Shown here in pieces: positions 36,000-44,399 of a stretch of 64,000 bases of DNA. Below the pieces are notes generated by a model. The model was not told where the DNA came from. It worked only from the letters and a program-made list of their open reading frames with translations, and made no database searches. This DNA is from Pelomonas saccharophila_A. Its GTDB lineage: Bacteria; Pseudomonadota; Gammaproteobacteria; Burkholderiales; Burkholderiaceae_C. The first letter of the stretch is position 1. Each line of letters opens with the position of its first letter. The position numbers were made by a program, and so were the translations under genes. The stretch spans positions 248,001 through 312,000 of the forward strand of contig NZ_JAVDXU010000001.1 of assembly GCF_031458095.1 (NCBI RefSeq). The letters run 5' to 3'.

Positions 36000-36815
36000 T
36001 CAGAAGGCCTCGGCCACGCGCAGAAAGCTGGCAAAGCGCGGCTTGCCGCCCGGCGTCAGGTCGCGATAGCGGTAGGTGACGATCGAGCCGATGGGCGGTG
36101 GATCGCGGCGCTGGGCTTCGCTGAAGCCGGTGCCGAGCTTGAAGCGGATGCCCTCCGGCGTCCGCACCTCCAGGGCGCCCAGCTGGCCCGCAAAGCGCCC
36201 GCTGCCGGGCTCATGCCCCACGACGACGGCCTCGGCATCCGCCACCGGTTTGAGCTTGAGCAGCAGATCGCTGCGACCTGAGGCCAGCGGTGCATCGGCG
36301 CGATGCAGCATCAGGCCCTCGCCGCCGGCGTCGACCACCTGCTTGAGCAGGGCCCGCAACTCGGCGTTGGAGTTGAGACGCTGCTGCTGCACCGGCATGA
36401 CGACACCGCCTGCCAGGGTGGCCAGCTTGGCGGCCCGGCGCTCGAAATCGCCTTCCCCCGCCGGCAGTTCAAAGACTCGATAGCTGATCAGTCGCCACTC
36501 GGCGTCCACCGGCTGCGTGCGCCGCACCGTGGCCGACAGCGCATCGAAGCTGCGCCGTCCCATCCACAACTCGCCGTCCAGGGGCTGGCTGGGCAATTCG
36601 GCCAGGAACCAGGCGGGCACGGCGACGCTGCGGCCGCTGCGGAACTTCAGCGTCTTGCCATCCCACAGTGCCCGCACGCCGTCGAACTTCTCGCTGACGA
36701 GATAGGGCCGCGGGTCGATGCCAGGCGGCGCGTTGCGCGCCAGCAGAGGCTCCAGCGCCGCCGCGGGCAGCCCGACTGAACCGAGCAGAGCCAGCAGCGC
36801 GCGCCGGGCCAGCAT
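36000..36815 (-). CDS. ligE: ATP-dependent DNA ligase, LigE type (periplasmic)
   Basis: This 271-residue minimal ATP ligase begins with a signal-like sequence (MLARRALLALLGSVGLPAAAL). The nucleotidyltransferase core shows SEKFDGVRA with adenylated Lys43, DGELWMGR, VVDAGGEGLMLH and LLKLKP. An OB domain (IGSIVTYRYRDLTPGGKPRFASFLRV) follows. LigE proteins have been proposed to act on DNA outside the cytoplasm, in biofilm or DNA uptake. The start shares its A with the murB stop (TGATG), so it is translated after murB. It is convergent with the SOS-boxed microgene. Confidence 0.92.
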   Translation of the reverse strand: MLARRALLALLGSVGLPAAALEPLLARNAPPGIDPRPYLVSEKFDGVRALWDGKTLKFRSGRSVAVPAWFLAELPSQPLDGELWMGRRSFDALSATVRRTQPVDAEWRLISYRVFELPAGEGDFERRAAKLATLAGGVVMPVQQQRLNSNAELRALLKQVVDAGGEGLMLHRADAPLASGRSDLLLKLKPVADAEAVVVGHEPGSGRFAGQLGALEVRTPEGIRFKLGTGFSEAQRRDPPPIGSIVTYRYRDLTPGGKPRFASFLRVAEAF

Positions 36816-37888
36816 CAGATCACCACGGGTTCCGGCTCCAGCCGGATGCCAAAGCGTCCATAGACGCTTTCCTGGATGGCCCGCGCCAGCGTCACGACTT
36901 CGGCGCCGCGCGCGTCCGCCTTGTTGACCAGCACCAGGGCCTGCTTCTCGTAGACCGCCGCTCCGCCCACCGTCTTCCCCTTCCAGCCGCAGGCGTCGAT
37001 CATCCACCCGGCGGCCAGCTTCACGCTTCCATCAGGCATGGGATAGTGAACGATGCCGGGGTCGCGGCCGATGATGTCGCGGCACTGCTCGGCCGTCACG
37101 ACGGGGTTCTTGAAGAAGCTGCCGGCGTTGCCGATGACGGCCGGGTCGGGCAGCTTGGCGCGGCGCACGGCGCAGATCCAGTCGTAGATCTGGCGTGCAT
37201 CGGGCGCCGTGATGCCGGTATCAAGCATCTTGCGCTCGATCTCGAGGTAACCCAGCACCGGCTGCCAGGGCTTGGGCAGGCGAAACCGCACCTTGGTGAT
37301 GACGCTCTTGCCCGCCAGGCCGCCGAAGTCGCTGTGCTTGAAGACGCTGTCGCGGTAGCCGAAGCGGCAGACCTCGGCTGGCAACAGGGCCGGCCGGCCG
37401 GTGACCAGGTCCATGACCTCGACCGCCTCCAGCCTGTCCTTGACCTCGATGCCGTAGGCGCCGATGTTCTGCACCGGCGCGGCGCCGACCGTGCCGGGGA
37501 TCAAGGCCATGTTCTCCAGGCCGGGATAGCCGTGATCCAGCGTCCAGGTGACGAATTCATGCCAGACGACGCCGGCGCCGGCTTCGACGATCCAGGCATC
37601 GTCGCGCTCTTCCAACAGCCGGATGCCGGTAATTTCCACCTTCAGCACGACGGCGTCGACGTCCTTGGTCAGCACCAGGTTGCTGCCGCCCCCCAGCACG
37701 AACTTCGGAGCCCGGCCCAGCTCCGGGTGGTCGACGACACGGCGTACATCGGCCGCCTCGCGGATGCGCACGAGACGCTTGGCCACGGCCGGCAGGCCGA
37801 AGGTGTTGTAGGGCTTGAGATTGACGTCGGCCTCGATATGGAGGGGGAGCGGCACTCCGTTCGAGGGGGTCTGTAACTGCGTGGGCAT
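36815..37888 (-). CDS. murB: UDP-N-acetylenolpyruvoylglucosamine reductase
   Basis: MurB reduces UDP-GlcNAc-enolpyruvate to UDP-MurNAc with NADPH and FAD in peptidoglycan synthesis. The 357-residue type I sequence has NTFGLPAVA, FVLGGGSNLVL (FAD), LIPGTVGAAPVQNIGAYG, CRFGYRDSVFK (catalytic region) and GNAGSFFKNPVV with the proton-donating Ser. Start chosen at MPTQLQTP (37888) rather than nine codons upstream, by closeness to the first beta strand. It is divergent from yajQ, with a 38-base gap. Confidence 0.96.
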   Translation of the reverse strand: MPTQLQTPSNGVPLPLHIEADVNLKPYNTFGLPAVAKRLVRIREAADVRRVVDHPELGRAPKFVLGGGSNLVLTKDVDAVVLKVEITGIRLLEERDDAWIVEAGAGVVWHEFVTWTLDHGYPGLENMALIPGTVGAAPVQNIGAYGIEVKDRLEAVEVMDLVTGRPALLPAEVCRFGYRDSVFKHSDFGGLAGKSVITKVRFRLPKPWQPVLGYLEIERKMLDTGITAPDARQIYDWICAVRRAKLPDPAVIGNAGSFFKNPVVTAEQCRDIIGRDPGIVHYPMPDGSVKLAAGWMIDACGWKGKTVGGAAVYEKQALVLVNKADARGAEVVTLARAIQESVYGRFGIRLEPEPVVI

Positions 37889-37926
37889 GGGAAAATTTTC
37901 GCCGATTCCATTCACCGGTCCCGCAA

Positions 37927-38415
37927 ATGCCCAGCTTCGACACCGTTCTCGAGCCCGACCACGTCAAGATCCGCAATGGCGTGGACAACGCCATCAAGGA
38001 AATCGGCACCCGTTTCGACTTCAAGGGCACGGGCGCCAAGGTCGAGCTGAAGGACAAGGAAATCCACGCCACCGGCGACAGCGAGTTCCAGCTCGAGCAG
38101 ATTGAGGCCGTGCTCTACGGCAAGCTGACCAAGCAGGACGTCGTCATCAGCTTCCTGGACAAGCAGGAAAAGGTCGAGAAGCTCGGCGGCGACAAGGTGC
38201 GCCAGGTCTACAAGATCAAGGAAGGCATCGAGGCCACGCTGGCCAAGAAGATCGTGAACTCGCTCAAGGAGAGCAAGCTCAAGGTCCAGGCCAGCATCCA
38301 GGGCGATGCCGTGCGCGTGACCGGCAAGAACCGCGACGACCTCCAGACGGCAATCGCCCACCTGAAGAAGAGCTTCAGCGACACGCCGCTCACCTACAAC
38401 AATTTCCGGGACTGA
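37927..38415 (+). CDS. yajQ: YajQ family nucleotide-binding protein
   Basis: The 162-residue protein has the invariant start MPSFDTV and end SFSDTPLTYNNFRD, with two ferredoxin-like halves. The family binds nucleotides. In Xanthomonas and Pseudomonas a YajQ protein binds c-di-GMP and works with a transcription factor; by homology this could connect to the HD-GYP enzyme elsewhere in the window (inference). It is followed one base after its stop by the protease gene. Confidence 0.96.
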   Translation: MPSFDTVLEPDHVKIRNGVDNAIKEIGTRFDFKGTGAKVELKDKEIHATGDSEFQLEQIEAVLYGKLTKQDVVISFLDKQEKVEKLGGDKVRQVYKIKEGIEATLAKKIVNSLKESKLKVQASIQGDAVRVTGKNRDDLQTAIAHLKKSFSDTPLTYNNFRD

Positions 38416-38416
38416 G

Positions 38417-39076
38417 ATGAACTGCCTCGGCGGGCGCCTGGCGCCTGTGCTCCTGCTGCTGGCCTCGGGCCATGCCCTGGCCCAGCTGCCCCCGGCCCAG
38501 GTGAACCTGAACGGCACGCTGGGCTCGCGCGCAGCCCTGCTCGTCATCGACGGCCAGCCGCGCACCGTCGAGGTCGGCGCCAGCGTCCAGGGCGTGCGCC
38601 TGCTCGCCATCGAGGATGGCCGCGCCGTCGTCGAATACGGTGGGCGGCGCCAGTCCCTCACCCTGGGCGCCGCGCCGGGCCGCGTGCTCTCGCAGGGCGC
38701 CGCGCCGCCGCGCCAGATCGTGCTGCCCGCCGGCGCCGGCGGCCATTTCACCACTATGGGCATGATCAACGGCCAGGTCACCAGCTTCCTCGTCGACACC
38801 GGCGCCACCAGCATCTCCATCGGCCAGATCGAGGCCGAGAAGCTGGGCCTGCGCTATATGTACGGCAAGCGCATCGTCACGCAGACGGCCAACGGCGTCG
38901 TGCCGGCCTACCAGCTCCAGCTGGCCAGTGTGCGCATCGGCAGCGTCGAGGTCCGTGACGTCGAGGCCATCGTCATCCCCGGGCTGATGAGCCATGTGCT
39001 GCTGGGCAACAGCTTCCTGAACCGCTTCCAGATGCGGCGCGAGAACGATGTCATGACGCTGGAGCTGCGCTACTGA
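38417..39076 (+). CDS. Retropepsin-like aspartic protease (clan AA)
   Basis: The 219-residue protein has a signal peptide (residues 1-22, ending HALAQ), a beta-rich N-terminal domain (to about residue 95) resembling PilP/GspC homology regions, and a single aspartic-protease lobe with FLVDTGATSISI (Asp127), then VVPAYQLQLASVRIGSVEVRDVEAIVIPG and HVLLGNSFLNRF. It fits the bacterial clan AA group (TIGR02281) that dimerises like retropepsin. The periplasmic substrate is unknown. A one-base gap suggests cotranscription with yajQ. Confidence 0.9.
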   Translation: MNCLGGRLAPVLLLLASGHALAQLPPAQVNLNGTLGSRAALLVIDGQPRTVEVGASVQGVRLLAIEDGRAVVEYGGRRQSLTLGAAPGRVLSQGAAPPRQIVLPAGAGGHFTTMGMINGQVTSFLVDTGATSISIGQIEAEKLGLRYMYGKRIVTQTANGVVPAYQLQLASVRIGSVEVRDVEAIVIPGLMSHVLLGNSFLNRFQMRRENDVMTLELRY

Positions 39077-39132
39077 TCACGGCGCGCGGCGTTCTGCAAG
39101 AATCCGGCGCCCACTTTTCGCCGGCAGCCTCG

Positions 39133-41940
39133 ATGACACGTCACACCGCTTCGCTTTCCGGCCTGCTGGCCGCCCTGCTGATTGCCGGCGCGCCCGCCGC
39201 CCTCGCCCAGGACGCCGCCAAAGCCTCGCGCTTCTACGAGGACGCCCTGCAGCGCTACGAGAAGCGTGACATTCCCGGCGCCATCATCCAGCTGAAGAAC
39301 GCGCTGCAGGCCGACAAGAGCCAGCTGTCCGTCCATGTGCTGCTGGGCAAGGCCTTGCTGGCCGACAGCCAGCCGGCGGCCGCCGAGTTCGAATTCAGCG
39401 AGGCCATCCGCATGGGCGTGAATCGCGCCGAGGTCGCCGTCCCGCTGGCCATGGCCCTCAGCGCCCAGGGCAAGCAGCCCCAGGTCCTCGAAGACCCCCG
39501 CGTCCAAGCTGCCGGACTGCCGCCCGGCATCCAGCAGCAGCTGCTGCTGGAACGCGCCCTGGCGCAGTCCGACCTCGGCGACACCAAGGCCGCGTTGGCC
39601 AGCGTGCTGGATGCCCGGGCGCTCAACACCAGCGAAGTGAACGGCTGGCTCGCCGAAGTGCCCCTGCGCGTGCGCAGCCGCCAGTTCGCCGAGGCGCATG
39701 CCGCTGCCGACCAGGCCCTCAAGCTGGCCCCCGACAACGCGGAAGCGCTTTACCAGAAGGCTTCGATCCACCACGCCAGCGGCCAGATCGTCCAGGCCCT
39801 GGCCCTGTACGAGCGCGCCATCAAGGCCGATCCCAAGCACGCCGAAGCCCATCTGGCGCGAGCCGGCCTGCTGGTCGACCTGAACCGCGACGGCGACGCG
39901 CTCGCCGAGGTCAATGAACTGCAGGCTCTCAAGCCCAACGACCCACGCGGCTCCTATCTGCGCGCCATCCTGGCCGAGCGTGCCAACGACCCGGCCACCT
40001 CGCGCGCCGCGCTGAAGAAGGTCACGGATCTGCTTGATCCCGCCCCCATCGAGTACATCCGCTATCGCACCCAGCTGCTGATGCTCAACGGCCTGGCCCA
40101 CTACAGCCTGGGCGAACTGGAGAAGGCCAAGCCCTTCCTGGAACTGGCGTCGCGCCAGCAGCCCGGCAGCCCGCTGATCAAGCTGCTGGCCCAGGTGGCC
40201 CTGAAGGAGCCCAACTTCAACCGCGCCGTCGAGCTGCTGGAGGCGTATGTCAAGGTCCGCCCGGGCGACGGCCAGGCCCTGCTCATGCTGGCTTCGGCCC
40301 ACATGAACCAGGGCCGGCATGCGCGCGCCGTCGCGCTGATGCAGGACGCGCTCAAGGCCAAGGACTCGCCGGAATACCGCACGGCCCTCGGCCTGTCGCT
40401 GCTGCAAAGCGGCAAGGCCGCCCCGGCGGCCGAGGAACTGGCCAAGGCCTACAAGGCCGATCCCAAGCAGACCTATGCCGGCCTGGCGCTGATCACCCTC
40501 TATCTGCGCGAAGAGCAGCCTGCCAAGGCCCTGGCGGTGGCCGAGAACCTGGCCCGTGCCAATCCGAACAACGCCACCGTGCTGATGGTCCAGGCCTATG
40601 CCAAGACCCAGTCCGGCGACTATCCCGGCGGGCGGGCCGGCTACGAGAAGGCCCTCAAGCTCGATCCCAAGCTGCTGGAAGCTCGCCTCGGCCTCGTGCG
40701 CATCGACACCGTGACCGGCAACTTCGATGCCGCCAACAAGCGGCTGCGCGAGGCGCTGAAAAGCGACGAACGCAACACCCATGTGCTGTTCGAACTGGCC
40801 CTGCTGCACGAGCGCTGGGGCAAGGACGACGAGGCCCTGAAATGGCTGGAAAGCGCGGCCGAAGCCAGCGGTGCCCGCGAAACCCGGGCCAATTTCGCCC
40901 TCGTGGCCTGGCACCTGCGCAAGGGCCAACCCGCCCGCGCCGTCGTGGCGGCCAAGGCCTTGCTGGCCAAGCTGCCCGAGGACGTCGAGGCGCTGCAGGC
41001 CTATGCCGGCGCCCAGGCTGCTAATGGCGACGCGGCCGGCGCGAAGTCGACCTTGACCAATGCGGCCCGCCGGGCGGCCTTCGACGCCCCGCGCCTGCTG
41101 GAGGTGGCCCGCCAGCAGGTCAGCATCAAGGACTACAGCGGTGCCGCCTACAGCCTGGACAAGGCGCTCAGCGGCAATCCCGACTTCATGCCTGCCATGG
41201 CCATGCTGTCCAGCATCGACCTGGCCCAGGGCGACGCCGCCAAGGCCGAGCAGCGCGCCAGGCAGGTCATCCAGTCCGCGCCCAAGGCGGCCATCGGCTA
41301 CAACCTGCTGGCCGAGGTAGCCACCTACCGCGGTCAGGCCACGACGGCCATTGACGCGCTGCGCAAGGCCCACGACGTCGAGAAATCCCAGGCCAGCATG
41401 ACACGGCTGATGCGCGCCGTCGGCAAGCAGAGCGGCCCCAAGGCTGCCATCGAGCTGGGCGAGACCTGGCTCAAGCGCAACCCCAGCGACCTCGCCGTGC
41501 GCAGCGCCATTGCCGAGCAGAACATCCGCGCCCACGACTACGCCGCCGCCCGCAAGCAGTACGAAAGCATCCTGAAGCAGCGCCCCAACCACGCGGAAAC
41601 CCTGAACAACCTCGCCAACGTGCTGATGGAGACCAAGGATCCAGGCGCCGTCGACATGGCCGAGCGCGCCTACAAGGTCGATGTCCGCAATCCCAAGCTG
41701 ATGGATACGGCCGGCTGGGCCAACCACCTGGCCGGGAAAGGCGAGCGCGCCCTCCAACTGCTGCGCGAGGCGCGGCTGCGGGCGCCGGACGAACCCGAGA
41801 TCCGTTACCACCTCGCCGCCGTCCTCGCCAAGGCCGGCCGCAAGGGCGAGGCCAAGGAAGAACTCAACGCGGCCCTGCGCCCCAATGTGAGCTTTGCCTC
41901 GCTGGAGGACGCCAGGAAGCTGCTCGTCACCCTCAACTGA
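39133..41940 (+). CDS. prsT: XrtA/PEP-CTERM system TPR-repeat protein
   Basis: This 935-residue exported protein has a signal peptide (to about residue 25) and more than a dozen TPR-like helical hairpins throughout (for example ALYERAIKADPKHAEAHLARAGLLVDLNRDG and RKQYESILKQRPNHAETLNNLANVLM). Length and N-terminus (ASRFYEDALQRYEKRDIPGAIIQLKNALQ) match the PrsT family, which co-occurs with exosortase XrtA and exopolysaccharide loci. It should act in the periplasm in handling or anchoring PEP-CTERM proteins or polysaccharide. No exosortase gene is in the window; a PEP-CTERM substrate is directly downstream. Confidence 0.93.
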   Translation: MTRHTASLSGLLAALLIAGAPAALAQDAAKASRFYEDALQRYEKRDIPGAIIQLKNALQADKSQLSVHVLLGKALLADSQPAAAEFEFSEAIRMGVNRAEVAVPLAMALSAQGKQPQVLEDPRVQAAGLPPGIQQQLLLERALAQSDLGDTKAALASVLDARALNTSEVNGWLAEVPLRVRSRQFAEAHAAADQALKLAPDNAEALYQKASIHHASGQIVQALALYERAIKADPKHAEAHLARAGLLVDLNRDGDALAEVNELQALKPNDPRGSYLRAILAERANDPATSRAALKKVTDLLDPAPIEYIRYRTQLLMLNGLAHYSLGELEKAKPFLELASRQQPGSPLIKLLAQVALKEPNFNRAVELLEAYVKVRPGDGQALLMLASAHMNQGRHARAVALMQDALKAKDSPEYRTALGLSLLQSGKAAPAAEELAKAYKADPKQTYAGLALITLYLREEQPAKALAVAENLARANPNNATVLMVQAYAKTQSGDYPGGRAGYEKALKLDPKLLEARLGLVRIDTVTGNFDAANKRLREALKSDERNTHVLFELALLHERWGKDDEALKWLESAAEASGARETRANFALVAWHLRKGQPARAVVAAKALLAKLPEDVEALQAYAGAQAANGDAAGAKSTLTNAARRAAFDAPRLLEVARQQVSIKDYSGAAYSLDKALSGNPDFMPAMAMLSSIDLAQGDAAKAEQRARQVIQSAPKAAIGYNLLAEVATYRGQATTAIDALRKAHDVEKSQASMTRLMRAVGKQSGPKAAIELGETWLKRNPSDLAVRSAIAEQNIRAHDYAAARKQYESILKQRPNHAETLNNLANVLMETKDPGAVDMAERAYKVDVRNPKLMDTAGWANHLAGKGERALQLLREARLRAPDEPEIRYHLAAVLAKAGRKGEAKEELNAALRPNVSFASLEDARKLLVTLN

Positions 41941-42042
41941 GGGGGCGAAAGCCCTCGCTTCCTTGTCGGATGTTCTTACAATTTTGATCAAGCCGGGCAG
42001 AGCAAATCAGTAAGTGCTTGAACAGACAAGAGAAATTGCACC

Positions 42043-42057
42043 TGGCACTGTGTTTGC
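42043..42057 (+). promoter_or_regulatory. Sigma-54 (RpoN) promoter of the PEP-CTERM gene
   Basis: TGGCAC-TGTGT-TTGC is a full -24/-12 element. The GG (42044-42045) and GC (42056-42057) are 12 bases apart as required. It lies 54 bases before the ATG of the PEP-CTERM gene. PEP-CTERM genes in related bacteria are controlled by RpoN with the PrsK/PrsR two-component system, so the site fits known regulation. The rest of the 41941-42110 gap holds AT-rich leader with no further motif identified. Confidence 0.88.
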
Positions 42058-42110
42058 TTGTAATTTCTCGTAATTTGACCGCCGGCTGGCGACCACCAAG
42101 GAAAAATCCA

Positions 42111-43028
42111 ATGAAAGCCCTTTCCATTCGCATGACCGCGCTGACCGCGCTCATCGCTGGCCTGGCTTGGAGCAGCGCCGCCCAGGCTTACTGGACTCTG
42201 GACACCGGGACGAACACCACCGTCAACGCCGGCACCTCGGTTGGCGACAGCGGCAACGCCGCCTACACGGTCCAGATGTCGGGCTTCTATGTCGGCAACG
42301 CCCTGAATGGCGCCAGCAAGCTGTCGGGCAACTGGACCGCTGGCACCATGACCGACTTCTCCGGTGGCGGTATCGGCATGTATACCGGCACCGACGCCAG
42401 CTCGCCCTATCACGCGCTGGACAACAACGAAAACACCGAAGGCGTGCTGCTCAGCTTCAGCGCCTCCACCGTCCTGTCCAGCATCGGCCTGGGCTATACC
42501 GCCACGACGGCCGCGACGCCCGAATATGGCTGCGTGAGCGGTGGCGCTGTCGTCGGCACGACGACGGGCACCTGCGCATCCGGCACCAAGACCACCGCCC
42601 CGTCGGTCGATGTCTCCATCTTCCGCTGGACCGGTGGCGCCGCGCCGACGCTGGCTGGCACCGCCGCTGGCACGATGGGCGGCTGGGAACTGGTCGGCAA
42701 CTACGGTGACTTCATCCAGGACACCAGCAACCCGTACAACACCGTCAACAGCGCCGGCAAGACGTCCAGCTGGTGGTTGATCACGGCCTACAACAGCGGC
42801 TTCACGCAGAGCGCCAGCACGGTGAACCGCGGCACGCTGTCGAACGGCGACGACTTCTTCAAGCTCTATGCCGCAGCGGGCACTAAGTGCACGGGCACTG
42901 TTGATGCCAACGGCGTCTGTGGCGGTACCACCGTGCGCGTGCCCGAGCCGGCCTCGCTGGCCCTGACCAGCGTTGCCCTCCTCGGCATGGCAGGCCTGCG
43001 CCGCCGAAAGGCCAAGGCCGCCGCCTGA
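42111..43028 (+). CDS. PEP-CTERM sorting domain-containing exported protein
   Basis: The 305-residue protein has a signal peptide ending AAQA (about residue 25), a Gly/Ser/Thr-rich beta domain of unknown function, and a PEP-CTERM tail: VPEPASLALTSVALLGMAGL followed by the basic stop-transfer RRRKAKAAA. Exosortase (XrtA) is expected to cleave this tail and release the protein to the surface or matrix. Two Cys pairs (YGCVSG...GTCASG and TKCTG...GVCGG) could form disulfides. Upstream is a sigma-54 promoter, downstream a clear terminator, so it is a single-gene unit. The ATG at 42111 gives the signal peptide; an upstream in-frame start is spurious. Confidence 0.93.
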   Translation: MKALSIRMTALTALIAGLAWSSAAQAYWTLDTGTNTTVNAGTSVGDSGNAAYTVQMSGFYVGNALNGASKLSGNWTAGTMTDFSGGGIGMYTGTDASSPYHALDNNENTEGVLLSFSASTVLSSIGLGYTATTAATPEYGCVSGGAVVGTTTGTCASGTKTTAPSVDVSIFRWTGGAAPTLAGTAAGTMGGWELVGNYGDFIQDTSNPYNTVNSAGKTSSWWLITAYNSGFTQSASTVNRGTLSNGDDFFKLYAAAGTKCTGTVDANGVCGGTTVRVPEPASLALTSVALLGMAGLRRRKAKAAA

Positions 43029-43050
43029 GCCGAGTCATCTCGACACCAGA

Positions 43051-43076
43051 AAGGCACTCTTCGGAGTGCCTTTTTT
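43051..43076 (+). terminator. Rho-independent terminator of the PEP-CTERM gene
   Basis: AAGGCACTC pairs perfectly with GAGTGCCTT around a TTCG tetraloop and runs into six further T. It begins 22 bases past the stop codon. The remaining bases to 43187 hold the acyl-CoA dehydrogenase promoter region. Confidence 0.95.
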
Positions 43077-43187
43077 GCTTTTGGGCACCCAACCGCCGCC
43101 CTGTCCCTGGCCGGACAGCCAGGATGCGAACGACCGTGCTAAAAAGGCCGGATTCCCATCACGACAACGCAGCGACGCGAGAGACAA

Positions 43188-44387
43188 ATGGACCTCAACT
43201 TCACCGATGCGGAACTGGCCTTCCGCGCCGAGGTGCGCGACTGGGTGCACACCCATCTGCCCGCCGATATCGCGCACAAGGTGCGCCACGCGCTGCGCCT
43301 GAACAAGGACGATCTGCAGCGCTGGGCCAAGATCCTCGGTGCCAAGGGCTGGCATGGCTGGGCCTGGCCCAAGCAGTTCGGCGGTCCGGGCTGGAACGCC
43401 GTGCAACGCCATCTGTTCGAAGAGGAATGCGCCCTCGCCTGCGCGCCGCGCATCGTGCCCTTCGGCCCCGTCATGGTGGCTCCCGTCATCATGGCCTTCG
43501 GCTCACCAGAACAGCAACAGCGCTTCCTGCCCGGCATCATGAGCGGCGAGGTCTGGTGGAGCCAGGGCTATAGCGAACCCGGCTCGGGCTCGGACCTGGC
43601 CTCGCTGAAGTGCCGCGCCGAGCGCAAGGGCGACAAATACATCGTCAACGGCCAGAAGACCTGGACGACGCTGGGCCAGTACGGCGACTGGATCTTCTGC
43701 CTGGTGCGCACGTCGAACGAAGGCAAACCGCAGACCGGCATCTCCTTCCTGCTGATCGACATGAAGTCGCCGGGCGTCAGCGTCAAGCCCATCATCATGC
43801 TGGACGGCGAGCATGAGGTGAACGAGGTCTGGTTCGACAACGTCGAGGTGCCGGCCGAGAACCTCATCGGCGAGGAGAACAAGGGCTGGACCTATGCCAA
43901 GCACCTGCTCTCCCACGAGCGCACCAACATCGCCGACGTGAACCGCGCCAAGCGCGAACTCGAGCGCCTCAAGCGCATCGCCAAGGCCGAAGGGCTCATG
44001 GACGACCAGCGCTTTCGCGACCAGATCGCGCTGTGCGAGGTCGACGTCGTGGCGCTGGAAATGATGGTGCTGCGCGTGTTGTCCGGCGAGCGCACCGGCA
44101 AGCAGCCGCTGGATGTCGCCGGCCTGCTCAAGATCCGCGGCAGCGAACTGCAGCAGCGCTATACCGAGCTGATGATGCTGGCCGGTGGCCCGCTGGCCCT
44201 GCCCTATGTGCACGAGGCCATGGAGGCCGGCTGGCAGGGCGACCAATGGCTGGGCGGCGCCTGGATCGGCGGTGCCTCGCATGCCATCCCGCTGACCGGC
44301 AACTACCTGAACGTCCGCAAGACGACGATCTACGGCGGCTCCAACGAAGTGCAACGCAACATCGTCGCGCAGACCGTGCTCGGCTGA
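43188..44387 (+). CDS. Acyl-CoA dehydrogenase, large subunit of a heteromeric pair (PimC-like)
   Basis: The 399-residue flavoprotein has the ACAD N-terminal, middle and C-terminal folds: SQGYSEPGSGSDLASL (FAD/substrate loop), GQKTWTT and IYGGSNEVQRNIVAQ. The last motif has Gly where medium-chain dehydrogenases carry the catalytic Glu (YEG), as in alpha2beta2 enzymes such as pimeloyl-CoA or steroid side-chain dehydrogenases. It is followed 12 bases later by a shorter partner. The likely substrate is a branched or dicarboxylic acyl-CoA; not determinable here. Confidence 0.9.
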   Translation: MDLNFTDAELAFRAEVRDWVHTHLPADIAHKVRHALRLNKDDLQRWAKILGAKGWHGWAWPKQFGGPGWNAVQRHLFEEECALACAPRIVPFGPVMVAPVIMAFGSPEQQQRFLPGIMSGEVWWSQGYSEPGSGSDLASLKCRAERKGDKYIVNGQKTWTTLGQYGDWIFCLVRTSNEGKPQTGISFLLIDMKSPGVSVKPIIMLDGEHEVNEVWFDNVEVPAENLIGEENKGWTYAKHLLSHERTNIADVNRAKRELERLKRIAKAEGLMDDQRFRDQIALCEVDVVALEMMVLRVLSGERTGKQPLDVAGLLKIRGSELQQRYTELMMLAGGPLALPYVHEAMEAGWQGDQWLGGAWIGGASHAIPLTGNYLNVRKTTIYGGSNEVQRNIVAQTVLG

Positions 44388-44399
44388 GGGAGACAAGAC

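Noticed and set aside
36815..37007. N-terminal extension of the LigE frame into murB
   Set aside because: It reads out of frame through murB and would remove the export signal from the N-terminus.
39070..41991. A 973-codon open frame antisense to prsT
   Set aside because: Shadow of a GC-rich TPR gene; Leu/Gly/Gln-rich without any fold signature.
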